A DNA stretch of 64,000 bases from assembly GCA_009777335.1 (NCBI GenBank), contig WRMC01000008.1:1-64000 (forward strand), in the 5' to 3' direction. The notes beneath the pieces were generated by a model. It saw only the letters and a list, made by a program, of their open reading frames with translations. It ran no database searches and was not told the origin of the DNA. Both the position numbers and the translations under genes were made by a program. This document shows positions 28,689 to 38,910 of the stretch, piece by piece (position 1 is the first letter of the stretch; every line of letters starts with the position of its first letter). This DNA comes from Treponema sp. GTDB lineage: Bacteria > Spirochaetota > Spirochaetia > Treponematales > Breznakiellaceae.

Positions 28689-29627
28689 ATGGCACATGAA
28701 GACTTAAAGGGCAGATCCCTTCTCACCTGGCTGGATTTCCAGGCCCCCCAGATCCGCTACCTCCTGGACCTAAGCAAAACCTTAAAGGCCCAGAGCCGAG
28801 GGGGAGAGCTGCATCAGAGATTTTTAGGCAAGACCCTGGCCCTCCTCTTTGAAAAACGTTCCACCCGGACCCGCTGTGCCTTCGAAACCGCCTTTGGTGA
28901 AGAAGGGGGCCACCCGGTCTTTCTTTCCACCGCCGATATTCAACTGGGGGGGAAGGAATCCCTGGAAGATACGGCCCGGGTATTGGGGAGCATGTTCAGT
29001 GCCATCCAGTTCCGGGGCTTTAAGCAATCCACCGCCGAAACCCTGGCGAAATTTTCGGGGGTCCCGGTCTACAACGGCCTCACCGACGATTACCATCCCA
29101 CCCAGGCCCTGGCGGACATCATGACCCTGGAAGAAAGCTTTGGCTCCTCCAAGGGCAGAAAGCTCTGTTATATCGGAGATGGCCGGAACAACGTGGCCCG
29201 ATCCCTCCTGGTGATCTGTTCCAAGCTGGGGATACATTTTACGATCATCTGCCCCGCCTCCCTGGCCCCGGATCCAGCCCTGGTAGAAATCTGCGCTCCC
29301 CTGGCGGCGGCCACCCAGGCCAGGATCCACTTTACCGAAGACCTGGACCAGGTTAAGGACATGGACGCCCTCTACACCGATGTCTGGACCTCCATGGGGG
29401 AGGAAGACAAAAAGGAGGAACGGGAAAAACTCCTTAAGCCCTACCAGGTAAACCAATCCCTCATGAAGAGGACCGGCCGTTCCGACACCATCTTCCTCCA
29501 CTGCCTCCCGGCGGTAAAGGAAGAGGAGGTAAGCACCGAGGTAATCGACGGCCCCCAGAGCCGGGCCTGGGATCAGGCAGAGAACCGCAAACACAGCATC
29601 AAGGCCATCATGCTGGCCACCCTCTAG
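28689..29627 (+). CDS. argF: Ornithine carbamoyltransferase
   Basis: 312 residues. The carbamoyl-phosphate-binding loop S-T-R-T-R (FEKRSTRTRCAFETA), the LGGKESLEDTARVLG segment, DGLTDDYHPTQALAD and the ornithine loop HCLP (FLHCLPAVKEEEVS) are all present. The enzyme forms citrulline from ornithine and carbamoyl phosphate, in arginine synthesis or reversed in arginine catabolism. ATG 28689 is chosen over the earlier ATG at 28659 because GAGGAG sits five bases before it. No other arginine gene is adjacent. The next gene begins two bases after the stop codon, so co-transcription with the Sua5 gene is likely. Confidence 0.95.
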   Translation: MAHEDLKGRSLLTWLDFQAPQIRYLLDLSKTLKAQSRGGELHQRFLGKTLALLFEKRSTRTRCAFETAFGEEGGHPVFLSTADIQLGGKESLEDTARVLGSMFSAIQFRGFKQSTAETLAKFSGVPVYNGLTDDYHPTQALADIMTLEESFGSSKGRKLCYIGDGRNNVARSLLVICSKLGIHFTIICPASLAPDPALVEICAPLAAATQARIHFTEDLDQVKDMDALYTDVWTSMGEEDKKEEREKLLKPYQVNQSLMKRTGRSDTIFLHCLPAVKEEEVSTEVIDGPQSRAWDQAENRKHSIKAIMLATL

Positions 29628-29629
29628 GG

Positions 29630-30622
29630 ATGGAGATCCTTAATGATTCCCGGGAAAGTCTCGAAAAGGCGGCGGCCCTCCTAAAGAGGGGGGGCCTGGC
29701 GGCCTTCCCCACCGAGACCGTCTACGGTCTGGGGGCCGACGCCTTTAACCCCCTGGCCCTGGCCCGGGTCTTCGAAGTAAAGAACCGCCCCCGCTTTGAT
29801 CCCCTGATTATCCACATCGCCCATCTTGATGCTTTACCGAGGGTCGCAGATCTAAAGCTCCTCGAGGGGGCGGCGGCCGAACGGCTGGCCATCCTTTCCC
29901 AGGCCCTCTGGCCCGGGCCCCTGACCCTGATCCTCCCCAAGCACAGGGACCTGCCGGACCTGGCAACCGCGGGGCTCCCCCATGCGGCGGTCCGCTTTCC
30001 CAGCCATCCTTCGGCCCAGGCCCTGATTCGCCTTTCCACCGGAGCCCTGGCAGCCCCCAGCGCCAACCCCTTCGGCTTTCTCTCCCCCACCCGGGCCGAG
30101 CATGTGGCCGCCCAGCTGGGGGACCGGGTAGACCTCATCATAGACGGGGGAAGGTGCCCGGTGGGCCTGGAATCGACGGTCCTGGATATCAGTGGAACTA
30201 TCCCCCGGATCCTAAGGCCCGGGGGGATCAGCGCCGAGACCCTGGGGGCCCTGATTGGAAAGGTGGAACTCTCCCTGGGCTCCGATGGGCTGCCCCAGTC
30301 TCCGGGCCAGGAGAAGGGCCATTACTCCCCCCGGACCCCCCTGGAGTTCTGCGAGGGGGATCTCTCCCTTTTGCCCCCGGAAAAACAGGAGGGGCGGCTC
30401 TACTTCAAAAAACCCAGGGAGGGGGACCAGCCGCCCCATAGGATTCTTTCGGCCCGGGGAGATCTGGGCGAAGCGGCGGCCAACCTCTTTGACATGCTCC
30501 ACGAACTCGATGGGATGGGCCTGGATCTGATCCGGGCCGAGGCCGCCCCCAACCAGGGCCTGGGCCTGGCCATCAACGACCGCCTGAGAAGGGCCGCCTT
30601 TAGGGGGGAGGAAAGATCCTAA
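29630..30622 (+). CDS. L-threonylcarbamoyladenylate synthase, Sua5 type
   Basis: 330 residues, the two-domain Sua5 length rather than the shorter TsaC. The YrdC domain (1-205) includes GGLAAFPTETVYGLGADAF, FEVKNRPRFDPLIIHI, WPGPLTLIL, and SANPFGFLSPT with the ligand-binding pocket. The C-terminal Sua5 domain (from ~240) follows PGQEKGHYSPRTPLEF. It makes threonylcarbamoyl-AMP for the t6A modification at position 37 of ANN-decoding tRNAs. The gene is two bases downstream of argF, and its last 23 bases overlap the convergent TatD gene. The frame starts at an ATG directly after the argF stop. Confidence 0.92.
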   Translation: MEILNDSRESLEKAAALLKRGGLAAFPTETVYGLGADAFNPLALARVFEVKNRPRFDPLIIHIAHLDALPRVADLKLLEGAAAERLAILSQALWPGPLTLILPKHRDLPDLATAGLPHAAVRFPSHPSAQALIRLSTGALAAPSANPFGFLSPTRAEHVAAQLGDRVDLIIDGGRCPVGLESTVLDISGTIPRILRPGGISAETLGALIGKVELSLGSDGLPQSPGQEKGHYSPRTPLEFCEGDLSLLPPEKQEGRLYFKKPREGDQPPHRILSARGDLGEAAANLFDMLHELDGMGLDLIRAEAAPNQGLGLAINDRLRRAAFRGEERS

Positions 30623-31394
30623 AATAATTTTCGTCTATCCGGGCCTCTAGCTCCCCCGGATCGGCACAGGGGCTCCCGGCCTCTTTGCGCAGGGCCCCCA
30701 GCTTCTCACAGATCACTTTCAGATCCCCATAGGATGAATGGGCCCTTCCCCGCAGGGGCTGGAAGGGGGCATCACTCTCCAGGAGGAACCTGCCGGGATC
30801 TCCCAGGGCCCCAAAGGCCATGACCTTCTTGTGGTTATTGCAGATCCCGGCCCCCAGGGAAAAATAGGCGTTTAGCCCCCGGCGAAGGAGGGCCTCGGCT
30901 TCCCCCAGGGTTCCATGCCAGGAATGAAAGATCACCCCCCGAAGCCGCTTAAGATCCCCCGTGTGGGGGAAGATTTTATGCAAGGCCCGCCTCTGATGAA
31001 TGACCAGGGGGAGGTCAAAGGTCAGGGCGGTTTCCAGGTGGAGGCGGAACCACTCTTCCTGGAGCTTTTCCTTCTGGCGGTACCTTTCTTCGAAGAGGTC
31101 AAAGCCCGTCTCCCCCACCCCCCCAAGCCGGCCCTGGGCTGCCAGGTCGTAGAGAAGGGCCGGGTCCGGCATGGCCAGAGAATCTGCCATGCCGCTTAGC
31201 TGGGGGTGGAGGGCAAAGGTACAGGAGATAGGGGGAGCCCCCTCCTCCCGGGCCCTACGGGCCAGCCCTTCGTGGTACTCGAACTGTTCCAGATTCCAGG
31301 CGCTGGCGGCGGCGGCCACCCCATGCTTTCGGCGCTCAGGCTCCCCATCCTCTAGCTCCGATAGATCCCAGGGGTGGCAGTGGGCATCCGTCAC
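30600..31394 (-). CDS. TatD-family metal-dependent hydrolase
   Basis: 264 residues. Metal-ligand motifs of the TatD amidohydrolase-like barrel are visible: TDAHCHP (residues 2-8), GGVGETGFDLFEERYRQKEKL with the glutamate ligand, VIHQRRA, FHSWHGTLGEA, and LLESDAPFQP near the C-terminus. Family members have 3'-5' DNase, RNase or D-aminoacyl-tRNA deacylase activity; which applies here is not certain. It overlaps queH by four bases upstream and sua5 by 23 bases at its 3' end. Confidence 0.9.
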   Translation of the reverse strand: MTDAHCHPWDLSELEDGEPERRKHGVAAAASAWNLEQFEYHEGLARRAREEGAPPISCTFALHPQLSGMADSLAMPDPALLYDLAAQGRLGGVGETGFDLFEERYRQKEKLQEEWFRLHLETALTFDLPLVIHQRRALHKIFPHTGDLKRLRGVIFHSWHGTLGEAEALLRRGLNAYFSLGAGICNNHKKVMAFGALGDPGRFLLESDAPFQPLRGRAHSSYGDLKVICEKLGALRKEAGSPCADPGELEARIDENYFRIFPPP

Positions 31395-31924
31395 CGGTAC
31401 CTTTCCTCTTCGCTATAGATGCAGCCGCAGTAGCTCTGCATATAGTAGCCCCGCTCCCGGGCCAGATCCTGGCCGGTCCTAAAGAGGGGACGAAAATCCC
31501 TATAAAAAAATTCTATCCCAAAATGGCGGCTCCATTCTTCCCCCATGGCCTTGATGGCCCCATGGTCCTGGTAGGGGCTAATAAGAAGGCTGGTGCTGAA
31601 GGCCCCAAAGCCTTGTTCAGCGGCAGTTTTAGCCGCCGACCTCAGCCGCTCCTTATAACAGTAGGTACAGCGCCCCCCCTCCCGGTCCTCCATTCCCCGG
31701 GTCCCCTCAATGAAGGACCTTAGCCCGTACTGGTCCTCTTCGATGAGGGGGACCCCTTCATGGGCCGCCAGATGGCGAAGGCTTTCCCGGCGGGAGCGGT
31801 ATTCGGTATAGGGATGGATGTTGGGGTTAAACCAGTAGAGGGATACTTCATGGCCCTCCTCTTTCAAAGCAGTGAGGCACGGGGTGCTGCAGGGGGCACA
31901 GCAGGAGTGGAGCAGGATCTTCAT
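31391..31924 (-). CDS. queH: Epoxyqueuosine reductase QueH
   Basis: 177 residues, matching the QueH (DUF208) family. The adjacent cysteines C8-C9 (LHSCCAPCST), the YWFNPNIHPYTEY motif, the C-x2-C motif (GGRCTYCYKERL) and the C-terminal SYCGCIYSEEE are all conserved; these cysteines bind iron. QueH catalyses the last step of queuosine tRNA modification and is the non-orthologous replacement for QueG. The stop overlaps the TatD start by four bases, so the two are co-translated. Confidence 0.93.
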   Translation of the reverse strand: MKILLHSCCAPCSTPCLTALKEEGHEVSLYWFNPNIHPYTEYRSRRESLRHLAAHEGVPLIEEDQYGLRSFIEGTRGMEDREGGRCTYCYKERLRSAAKTAAEQGFGAFSTSLLISPYQDHGAIKAMGEEWSRHFGIEFFYRDFRPLFRTGQDLARERGYYMQSYCGCIYSEEERYR

Positions 31925-31965
31925 ACAAGGAGTATACCATAGGGCAACCTTCGAAGGCCCGGCCC

Positions 31966-33021
31966 CTAGGGAAGATTCGGGCCCCCGGGGCTCAGGTTTC
32001 CGCTGCCCGTAAGGTACCAGTCCAGGTGGGTCCCCGTATGGGCCCTCCCCTCATGGCGGGAAACGCTCCTGGTAATGGAAGTCCTAATATCGGCGGTGTT
32101 CACTGCATGGTCGGGGCCCCCCAGACCCCCATGGGGACTCATCCAGGCCCCGGCCTTGTAGAGGAAGACAGCCGCATCGGAGAGCTGATTCGAGGTCCAC
32201 CAGGGGCCCCCCTGCTCGCTGAGCATCAGCGCCGTGAGGACCCCGTCATCCTGATCGAGCACATAGACCGCATCGGTCTTACGAAGCAGCTTGGCAGAGC
32301 CGGGGATGTAGATATCCCTGGCATGGGGGGAGGCATCCCGCTGGCCCGACTCGGCCAGGTTATCTCCGTACTCGGAGCGGGCAGAAGCTTCCAGGGTCCT
32401 CAGGTGGAGGACCACATAATCCCCGGCCTTTACCTCCACGGGCTGGAACTGGTAGATCAACTTCCCTTCGTCGTTACTGGCCGCAAAGACCCTCAGGGCC
32501 CCCAGGTTCCCCCCCTCGAGGATCTTGAACTCGATGTATTCGGACCGGGGAGAGGAATACTCGGTCCGCAGCTCGTTGATCAGGAGGGCCGGGGGCCGGG
32601 GGTTCCGGGACATGAAGTCCTGGGCCAGTTCCAGAACCTGCCCATGCTGGTCCTCTACCCTTAGCTCTGCCCTCAGGGACAGGGCCGGCCCAGGAACAGA
32701 GGAGAGTTCGGCCCTCAAGGTATAGCCCCCCTGGTCATCGGGGAAGCCCCGGAGCCCTCCATAGGAGAGGGGATACTCCCCCTCCCAAAGGTTCAGGGAA
32801 AGGAGCTCCACGGGGGCAGAAAAGCTAAAGAGGATCTCGGTTTCGGTTGGAGTCCGGATCCCCTTAAACAGGAGGGCCGGGGGCTCCGGGAGCCTCTCAC
32901 TAAGGTCCAGGGCCTTTACGGGGGGGAAGGGAGCGGGCCGAAGCTGTCCCTCCTCCAGGGAACAGGCGGAAAGAATTAAACCCAGGGCCCAGAGGGGCAG
33001 CCAGCTAAATAATTTCATCAT
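31966..33021 (-). CDS. Lipoprotein with lamin-tail-like domain
   Basis: 351 residues. A lipoprotein signal with lipobox (LILSAC at residues ~15-20) predicts an acylated envelope protein. Residues ~150-240 read as a lamin tail (LTD) fold: [27 protein letters not shown], then [11 protein letters not shown] and [11 protein letters not shown], similar to bacterial LTD proteins on the cell surface. The N-terminal part (40-130) looks like a beta-sandwich ([17 protein letters not shown]), as found in bacterial Ig-like proteins. Function is unknown. It is transcribed away from nrdJ and 41 bases upstream of queH. Confidence 0.65.
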   Translation of the reverse strand: MMKLFSWLPLWALGLILSACSLEEGQLRPAPFPPVKALDLSERLPEPPALLFKGIRTPTETEILFSFSAPVELLSLNLWEGEYPLSYGGLRGFPDDQGGYTLRAELSSVPGPALSLRAELRVEDQHGQVLELAQDFMSRNPRPPALLINELRTEYSSPRSEYIEFKILEGGNLGALRVFAASNDEGKLIYQFQPVEVKAGDYVVLHLRTLEASARSEYGDNLAESGQRDASPHARDIYIPGSAKLLRKTDAVYVLDQDDGVLTALMLSEQGGPWWTSNQLSDAAVFLYKAGAWMSPHGGLGGPDHAVNTADIRTSITRSVSRHEGRAHTGTHLDWYLTGSGNLSPGGPNLP

Positions 33022-33157
33022 GGGATCTCCTTTCCCCTATACGGCCCGGGGATGCAAAATACTTCGATTTTTGGAAATTTACTTAAAAAAACATTCAGCA
33101 GAAGAGCCGGGGCTTCCCTTGTTAAACCCTCCTTTTTGCTATAGGATCGGAATTCCT

Positions 33158-36100
33158 ATGAAATTCCAACGGCTCTTTACCGATCCCTCTTCGGGCCCCT
33201 ATAAGGGTATTACCTTTGAAAAACGAAAAAGCGAAATCCGCGGCGCCCAGGGGAAGCTCCTCTTTTCCCAGGAGGCGGTGGTGGTCCCCTCCCATTGGAG
33301 CCAGATAGCCACCGACATCATGGCCCAAAAATACTTCCGCCGGGCGGGGGTCCCCAAGGATAAGATCCATCTATGGAAGCAATTCTGTCCCGCCGGCAAG
33401 GATATCCCTGTCCCCGCCGACGGGGCCGAACACGACGCCCGGCAGGTCTTTCACCGCCTGGCCTACACCTGGATGGACTGGGGCCGCCGGGAGGGATACT
33501 TTGATTCCCCCGAAGACGAAAAGACCTTTTACGATGAGACCTGTTACATGCTGGCCCGCCAGATGGGGGCCCCCAACAGCCCCCAATGGTTTAACACGGG
33601 CCTCTATGCGGTCTATGGCATAGAGGGCCCCCCCCAGGGGCACTACTACTACGATCCCCCCTCGGGGTCGGTGAAAAAAGCCGAGAACGCCTACGGGCGG
33701 CCCCAGCCCCATGCCTGCTTCATCCTCTCTGTCGAGGACGACCTGGTAAACGAGGGGGGCATCATGGATCTGGTGACCCGGGAGGCCCGGCTCTTTAAGT
33801 ACGGCTCCGGGACGGGGTCCAACTTTTCCCGCCTCCGGGCCAAGGATGAACAGCTCTCCGGAGGGGGGGTCTCTTCGGGGATCCTCTCCTTCCTTAAAGT
33901 GCTGGACCGTTCCGCCGCGGCCATTAAGAGCGGGGGCACCACCAGGCGGGCCGCCAAGATGGTAACCCTGGATGCGGATCATCCCGATGTGGAGAGCTAC
34001 ATAAACTGGAAGGCCCAGGAGGAACACAAGGTGGCCTCCATGGTCACGGGCTCCAGGGTCATCCAGACCTTCCTGGGGCAGATGAAGGGGGCTCTGGATT
34101 CCTTTAGGGGCCCCGAAGAGGACCGCTTTGATACCAAGAAGAACCCGGCCCTAGGGGGGGTTTTACAAAGGGCCCTGGCTGCCGGGATAGATCCCGCCTA
34201 CCTTTATCAGCTGCTTAGGCAGTTAAAGGAGGGGGACAGGGACCTGGACCCCCAGGTCTTTACGACCAACTGGGATGACGAGGCCTATAACACCGTCTCG
34301 GGACAGTCCTCCAACAATAGCCTCCGCCTGACCGATGACTTTATGGAGGCCCTGGAAAAAGACGCCGACTGGGAGCTCCGGGGACGAATAAAGAAGGGGA
34401 CAAAGAAGACCCTCAAGGCCCGGCATATCTGGGATCTGGCGGCCCGTTCAGCCTGGGCCTCGGCGGACCCGGGGCTCCAGTTTCACACCACCATCAACGA
34501 CTGGCACACCTGTCCCGCCGGGGGGGAGATCCGGGCCTCTAATCCCTGTTCGGAATATATGTTCCTGGACGACACGGCCTGCAACCTGGCCTCCCTCAAC
34601 CTGGTGCAATTTTACGATCCCAAGACCCGCCGCTTTGACACCGAAGCCTACCTCCATGCCGTACAAATATGGACCAGCATCCTGGAAATCTCGGTGGCCA
34701 TGGCCCAGTTTCCCTCCCCCAGGATTGCCGAACTTTCCTATGAGTACCGCACCCTGGGCCTGGGCTTTGCCAACCTGGGGAGCCTTTTAATGATCATGGC
34801 CCTCCCCTACGATTCGCCCCAGGGCCGCTTGGTGGCGGCGGCTCTCTCGGCTCTCTTAAGCGGAGAGGCCTATGCCCAGTCGGCCCGCATGGCCGGGCAG
34901 CTGGGGCCCTTCGCCCGCTACGGCGAGAACCAAGAGGCCATGCTCCGGGTTATCCGGAACCATCGCCGGGCAGCCTACAATGCCCCAGCCGCCGAATACG
35001 AGGGGCTCCACCAGACTCCTCTGGGGCTCAATTGCCCCAAGGAACTGGCCTACCTGGGGGCCGCCGCCCGATCTGCCTGGGACAGGGCCCTGGAACTGGG
35101 GGAGAAGCACGGCTATAGGAATGCCCAGGTCAGTGCCATAGCTCCCACGGGGACCATAGGGCTCCTGATGGACTGCGACACCACCGGGGTGGAGCCCGAC
35201 TTTGCCCTGGTAAAATTTAAGAAACTCGCCGGAGGGGGCTTTTTCAAGATCATCAACCAGTCGGTACCCCCGGCCCTTTTGGCCCTGGGCTATAAGGAGA
35301 AGGACATCAAGGCTATCACCGCCTATGCCTCGGGCCATGGAACCCTGAAGGGGGCCCCCTGGATCAACCCCGAAAGCCTGGCTGCCAGGGGTTTTACCAA
35401 GGCCGCCCTGGGAGCCGCCGAGGGGGCCCTGCAATCGGCCCTGGGCTTCGGGGGGGTCTTTAGCCCCTGGATCCTGGGCAAGGATTTTTTCGAGAAGAAC
35501 CTGAAACTGAAGGCCGACCTCTATGGCAGGGAAGACTTTAACCTTCTGAGGCACCTGGGCTTTTCCGAAGAAGAGATAGCCCAGGCAGAGATCTATACCT
35601 GCGGTACCATGGGCCTTGAGGGGGCCCCCATCCTAAAGAAGGGGCACTACGGAATTTTTGACACCGCCACTGCCTCGGGGAAGGGGGCCCAGCGCTCCAT
35701 CCCCTGGGAGGCCCATGTGGAGATGATGGCCGCCTGCCAGCCCTTTATCAGCGGAGCCATATCCAAGACCATCAACATGCCCAATAGGGCCAGCTACGAT
35801 GATGTAAAGGGGGCCTACATGCTGGCCTGGAAGAGGGCCCTTAAGGCGGTGGCCCTGTATCGGGACGGCTCCAAGCTCTCCCAGCCCCTCTTTACCTTTG
35901 CCCCCGGCACGGACCCCCTGGCGGACAGCATCCTGGCCCTGGGCAGCCCCCTGGGGGATAAGGATGAGGGTGATACTGAAGACCGTATTATAGAAGAAAA
36001 AAAGGAAGCCCCCGGAAGGATCCGCAAGACCCTCCCCAATCGCCGAAAGGGCTACACCCAGAAGGCCAAGATAGGGGGCCATTCCATGTTTATCCGCACC

Positions 36101-36640
36101 GGGGAATACGAGGACGGCAGCCTGGGCGAGATCTTCCTGGACATGCATAAGGAAGGAGCGGCCTTTAGGAGCCTTTTAAACAGCTTCGCCATCGCCGTAT
36201 CCCTGGGGCTCCAGTACGGGGTCCCCCTGGAAGAATATGTGGATGCCTTTACCTTTAGCCGCTTTGAGCCCAATGGGGTGGTCCGGGGCCACGAGTATGT
36301 AAAGATGGCCACCAGCGTCATAGACTTTATCTTCCGGGATCTGGCTATCAGCTATCTAAAGCGGGAGGACCTGGGGCAGGTAAAGCCAACGGATCTGTTG
36401 TCCACCGGCATGCGCCACGACAGCCTGGCCGAAGAGGAAGCAAAGGCCCCCAGCCCCAGGACACCGGCTCCCCGGAAGGAGGCCCCTGGGACCCCGCCGC
36501 TTAAAAGCTCCCCTGCCGCCGAAGCGAGGCTCCGGGGCTACGAGGGGGATCCCTGCCCCTCATGCGGAAGCTTTACCCTGGTCCGCAGCGGGACCTGCAT
36601 GAAGTGTGATCTCTGCGGAGAGACCACCGGGTGCAGTTAG
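33158..36640 (+). CDS. nrdJ: Adenosylcobalamin-dependent (class II) ribonucleoside-diphosphate reductase
   Basis: About 1160 residues from ATG 33158 (MKFQRLFTD); the frame extends to 33020 but those codons are atypical and AGGA lies just before 33158. Class II hallmarks include [25 protein letters not shown], the [10 protein letters not shown] loop, [55 protein letters not shown], and a C-terminal zinc-ribbon-like [27 protein letters not shown]. It makes deoxyribonucleotides with coenzyme B12 in place of a tyrosyl radical subunit. No cobalamin riboswitch is visible in the 136 bases upstream. It overlaps the downstream methyltransferase by 10 bases. Confidence 0.9.
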   Translation: MKFQRLFTDPSSGPYKGITFEKRKSEIRGAQGKLLFSQEAVVVPSHWSQIATDIMAQKYFRRAGVPKDKIHLWKQFCPAGKDIPVPADGAEHDARQVFHRLAYTWMDWGRREGYFDSPEDEKTFYDETCYMLARQMGAPNSPQWFNTGLYAVYGIEGPPQGHYYYDPPSGSVKKAENAYGRPQPHACFILSVEDDLVNEGGIMDLVTREARLFKYGSGTGSNFSRLRAKDEQLSGGGVSSGILSFLKVLDRSAAAIKSGGTTRRAAKMVTLDADHPDVESYINWKAQEEHKVASMVTGSRVIQTFLGQMKGALDSFRGPEEDRFDTKKNPALGGVLQRALAAGIDPAYLYQLLRQLKEGDRDLDPQVFTTNWDDEAYNTVSGQSSNNSLRLTDDFMEALEKDADWELRGRIKKGTKKTLKARHIWDLAARSAWASADPGLQFHTTINDWHTCPAGGEIRASNPCSEYMFLDDTACNLASLNLVQFYDPKTRRFDTEAYLHAVQIWTSILEISVAMAQFPSPRIAELSYEYRTLGLGFANLGSLLMIMALPYDSPQGRLVAAALSALLSGEAYAQSARMAGQLGPFARYGENQEAMLRVIRNHRRAAYNAPAAEYEGLHQTPLGLNCPKELAYLGAAARSAWDRALELGEKHGYRNAQVSAIAPTGTIGLLMDCDTTGVEPDFALVKFKKLAGGGFFKIINQSVPPALLALGYKEKDIKAITAYASGHGTLKGAPWINPESLAARGFTKAALGAAEGALQSALGFGGVFSPWILGKDFFEKNLKLKADLYGREDFNLLRHLGFSEEEIAQAEIYTCGTMGLEGAPILKKGHYGIFDTATASGKGAQRSIPWEAHVEMMAACQPFISGAISKTINMPNRASYDDVKGAYMLAWKRALKAVALYRDGSKLSQPLFTFAPGTDPLADSILALGSPLGDKDEGDTEDRIIEEKKEAPGRIRKTLPNRRKGYTQKAKIGGHSMFIRTGEYEDGSLGEIFLDMHKEGAAFRSLLNSFAIAVSLGLQYGVPLEEYVDAFTFSRFEPNGVVRGHEYVKMATSVIDFIFRDLAISYLKREDLGQVKPTDLLSTGMRHDSLAEEEAKAPSPRTPAPRKEAPGTPPLKSSPAAEARLRGYEGDPCPSCGSFTLVRSGTCMKCDLCGETTGCS

Positions 36641-37689
36641 AGCCCCCCTACCGGTATTACGCCACCCTGGTCCCGGGCCTGGAGGGGCCGGCAGAGGATC
36701 TGGTCCGTTCCCGGCTCCCGGGGGCCCAGATCCTCCGGGTCCTCTCGGGGGCCCTCCTCTTTGAGTGTTCCTGTTCCTACGATAAACTGAACCTTCTCTG
36801 CTTTAATAATATTTTTACCCCCCTCGATATTAAGGAGACAGGGCCGGGAGGGGACCCTGAAGATCTTACACAACACCCCAGTCAGGTCCTGGGCCTTTTA
36901 TCTAAAAACCCCGGAACCTACAGGGATCTGATGGCCCCTGCCAGCACCCGGATCCGCAGCTTCCGCCTTTTTGTTTCGGAAGAAAATGTTCCGGCCCCCC
37001 TGGAGGAATCCCTCCGCCGCAGCCTGGAGGCCACCATAGGGGGCCTTACGGGCCTTAGGGTCGAGCGCCGGGGGGCCGACACGGAGTTTTGGTTCCTCCG
37101 CCGCCGGGAGGGCCTCTCCCTTTTTATGAAGCGTTTGACCAATAAGGGGGGTCCCAAGCCCAGGGCCGGGGAACTCTCTGCTCCCCTGGCTTGGCTCCTC
37201 TGTCACCTGGGGGGCCTGGGTCCTGCCATGAGGGTCCTGGATCCCTTCTCTGGCTACGGGGCCATCTGCGAGGCGGCCCTAAAATTTTTTCCCATAACAA
37301 GCATGTATGCCCTGGACAGGGACCAGCAATCTTTAGGAGCCATGCTGAAAAAACCTTCCCTAAAAAAATTCCTGGAAAGCAAAAGGCTCATAGCCCAGGG
37401 GGGGGATTTTTTTGACAGCTCCCTCCCGGAGGACCTGGATGCCATCGTAAGCGACCCCCCCTGGGGGATCTTCAAAAAAACCGATGGGGATCTGGGGGAG
37501 TTTTATGGAAAGATGCTTGCCCATTGTCATGGTCTATTAAAAGAAGGGGGCCGGGCCGTCTTTCTCTGCGGGGCCCCGGAGGACTTTGAAGGGGCCCTGG
37601 CAGGGAGCCCCTTTAGGCTGAGCCAGAGCCTCCCCATTTTGGTCTCGGGGAAAAAGGCCCGGGTCTATGTCCTCGAGAAGAAGCCCTAG
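36631..37689 (+). CDS. RNA/DNA methyltransferase, THUMP-like N-terminus and SAM-binding C-domain
   Basis: 352 residues. The C-terminal half (from ~190) is a Rossmann methyltransferase: motif [20 protein letters not shown], motif II-like [10 protein letters not shown], and motif IV VSDPPWG, which marks amino-group (N6-adenine or N2-guanine) methylation. The N-terminal half resembles the accessory domain of the Trm14/RlmL group ([24 protein letters not shown]). A tRNA or rRNA guanine-N2 methyltransferase is the best guess, but substrate is not shown. A GTG start at 36631 overlaps nrdJ by 10 bases; the stop overlaps the convergent reductase by four. Confidence 0.75.
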   Translation: MQLEPPYRYYATLVPGLEGPAEDLVRSRLPGAQILRVLSGALLFECSCSYDKLNLLCFNNIFTPLDIKETGPGGDPEDLTQHPSQVLGLLSKNPGTYRDLMAPASTRIRSFRLFVSEENVPAPLEESLRRSLEATIGGLTGLRVERRGADTEFWFLRRREGLSLFMKRLTNKGGPKPRAGELSAPLAWLLCHLGGLGPAMRVLDPFSGYGAICEAALKFFPITSMYALDRDQQSLGAMLKKPSLKKFLESKRLIAQGGDFFDSSLPEDLDAIVSDPPWGIFKKTDGDLGEFYGKMLAHCHGLLKEGGRAVFLCGAPEDFEGALAGSPFRLSQSLPILVSGKKARVYVLEKKP

Positions 37690-38270
37690 AGATCCCTCCC
37701 CGCCTCGAAGGCCCTCTTTAGGTGCCGGGCCCGGTTTTGATCCCGCTGGGGGAGTTCCCGGCTGGTCTCCTCAAAGATAATCAGCTCCCCCGATTTAACC
37801 CGGTCAAAAAAGCGGTCCCGGATCATGGCCCTCTCCATGGCCTCCCCCAGGCCCGTCTCGGCAAAGTAGGCCAGGCTGTTCCCGGCGATGGCCAGGCAGA
37901 GCCCCTTCTCGAGCTGGGGCATCCCCCGGTTTTCCCCGTAGGCAAAGCCATAGGTCCAGACCCGGTCAAACCAGCCCTTAAGCTTTGCCGGAGCATCGGT
38001 CCAGAAGACAGGATAAATAAAGACCAGGGCAGAACTGGCCCTGATCTTTTCCTGCTCCCCCGCCACATCGCGAGGAAGGGGCAGTTCCCGCCGGTAGTAG
38101 GCCTCCCGCCGGTACTCCTCTTCGCTCAGGTCACTTTTGAACTGCATCTTGTAGAGGTCCGAGAGGACATAACTATGCCCGGCCTCCCGGAGCCCCGCAA
38201 TAAAGCTGTCCCTGACCTCGGCAGTGAAGGAGTCTTCGGAGGGGTGACAGTAGATGATGAAGACTTGCAT
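37686..38270 (-). CDS. Flavodoxin-fold NAD(P)H oxidoreductase (NAD(P)H:quinone reductase family)
   Basis: 194 residues. The N-terminal VFIIYCHPSEDSFTAEVRDSFIAGLREAGHSY and the loop ALVFIYPVFWTDAPAKLKGWFDRVWTYGFAYGENRG match the FMN-binding NQO/MdaB/KefF family. Enzymes of this group use NAD(P)H to reduce quinones or azo compounds, and some are ancillary to K+ efflux (KefF). No Kef transporter lies nearby. The ATG at 38270 has no strong Shine-Dalgarno. The gene borders the large gene-free repeat region that begins at 38271. Confidence 0.85.
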   Translation of the reverse strand: MQVFIIYCHPSEDSFTAEVRDSFIAGLREAGHSYVLSDLYKMQFKSDLSEEEYRREAYYRRELPLPRDVAGEQEKIRASSALVFIYPVFWTDAPAKLKGWFDRVWTYGFAYGENRGMPQLEKGLCLAIAGNSLAYFAETGLGEAMERAMIRDRFFDRVKSGELIIFEETSRELPQRDQNRARHLKRAFEAGRDL

Positions 38271-38387
38271 GGTATATAGCGTAGACTGTAGATGGCAAAA
38301 TATCTAGATTTGAATATGCCATATCTATATTGAATCTAAGACCTCAATCGCAGTTCACCGCTGGACTACAAATAAAACCATCTGCCA

Positions 38388-38612
38388 GAGGGGTGGGGGC
38401 CGCTCCGGTCTAGGAATTGAGATGAACCCGCCTACGGAGCCCCCGGCACCCAGTTTCTTGTCTTGTACCATTGCGTTCAGCTTCCCTCGCACATACTGGA
38501 TGCCGGAGCTTATTTCATTATCCTATTCTGCTTTACTCGCGGTCTCCTCCGGCGGGGAATTCTGCGCATGTATGCGCCGATATTTCCTAGCCCCAAGCAG
38601 CCCCCACCCCTC
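38388..38612 (-). mobile_element. MITE-like element, copy A (inverted, core only)
   Basis: A 225-bp core bounded by GAGGGGTGGGGGCCGC (38388-38403) and the near-inverse GCAGCCCCCACCCCTC (38597-38612). Its reverse complement matches the cores of copies B and C over nearly the full length, including the stretches CTCCGGCATCCAGTATGTGC, GGGTGCCGGGGGCTCCGTAG and GCGGGTTCATCTCAAT. A small unrelated insertion replaces part of the end near 38565-38580. The outer 16-bp inverted repeats present in B and C are degraded here, so this copy is probably old or truncated. No transposase is encoded. Confidence 0.7.
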
Positions 38613-38783
38613 CCGCTCATGCTTTACTCGACGGTAGTTTCAAAGCAAATGATCATAGTAATCTACTCTACACATGTGATCGCGGGGGGGAAGAGGGGTG
38701 AAAAATGTATACAAGGGTGTCAGTCACCGTTGGTTGGACTTTTTTGAGTTATTTTATCTTTTAAACATACTTCATAGAATTTT

Positions 38784-38799
38784 TTTGGTACGTACCAAA
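38784..38799. repeat. 16-bp perfect palindrome flanked by T-runs
   Basis: TTTGGTACGTACCAAA is its own reverse complement. It is preceded by ATTTTTT and followed by a run of nine T. The layout could serve as an operator or as a terminator-like hairpin, but no adjacent gene uses it obviously. Confidence 0.6.
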
Positions 38800-38910
38800 T
38801 TTTTTTTTGGAAGCGTTTTGCCAATATTCTCCATAGAAAGCCCGGCACGGAGAACACAGCAGGAGGAATGTGACGACTAGGAATAAAGATACATAAGGTG
38901 ATGACAGGCA

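Noticed and set aside
33022-33157. Cobalamin riboswitch before nrdJ
   Set aside because: No B12-box-like conserved sequence or long structured leader is visible in 136 bases.
38422-38747. Short frames inside repeat copy A
   Set aside because: The equivalent frame in copies B and C has a stop codon in the middle, so the frame is not maintained and the repeat is treated as non-coding.
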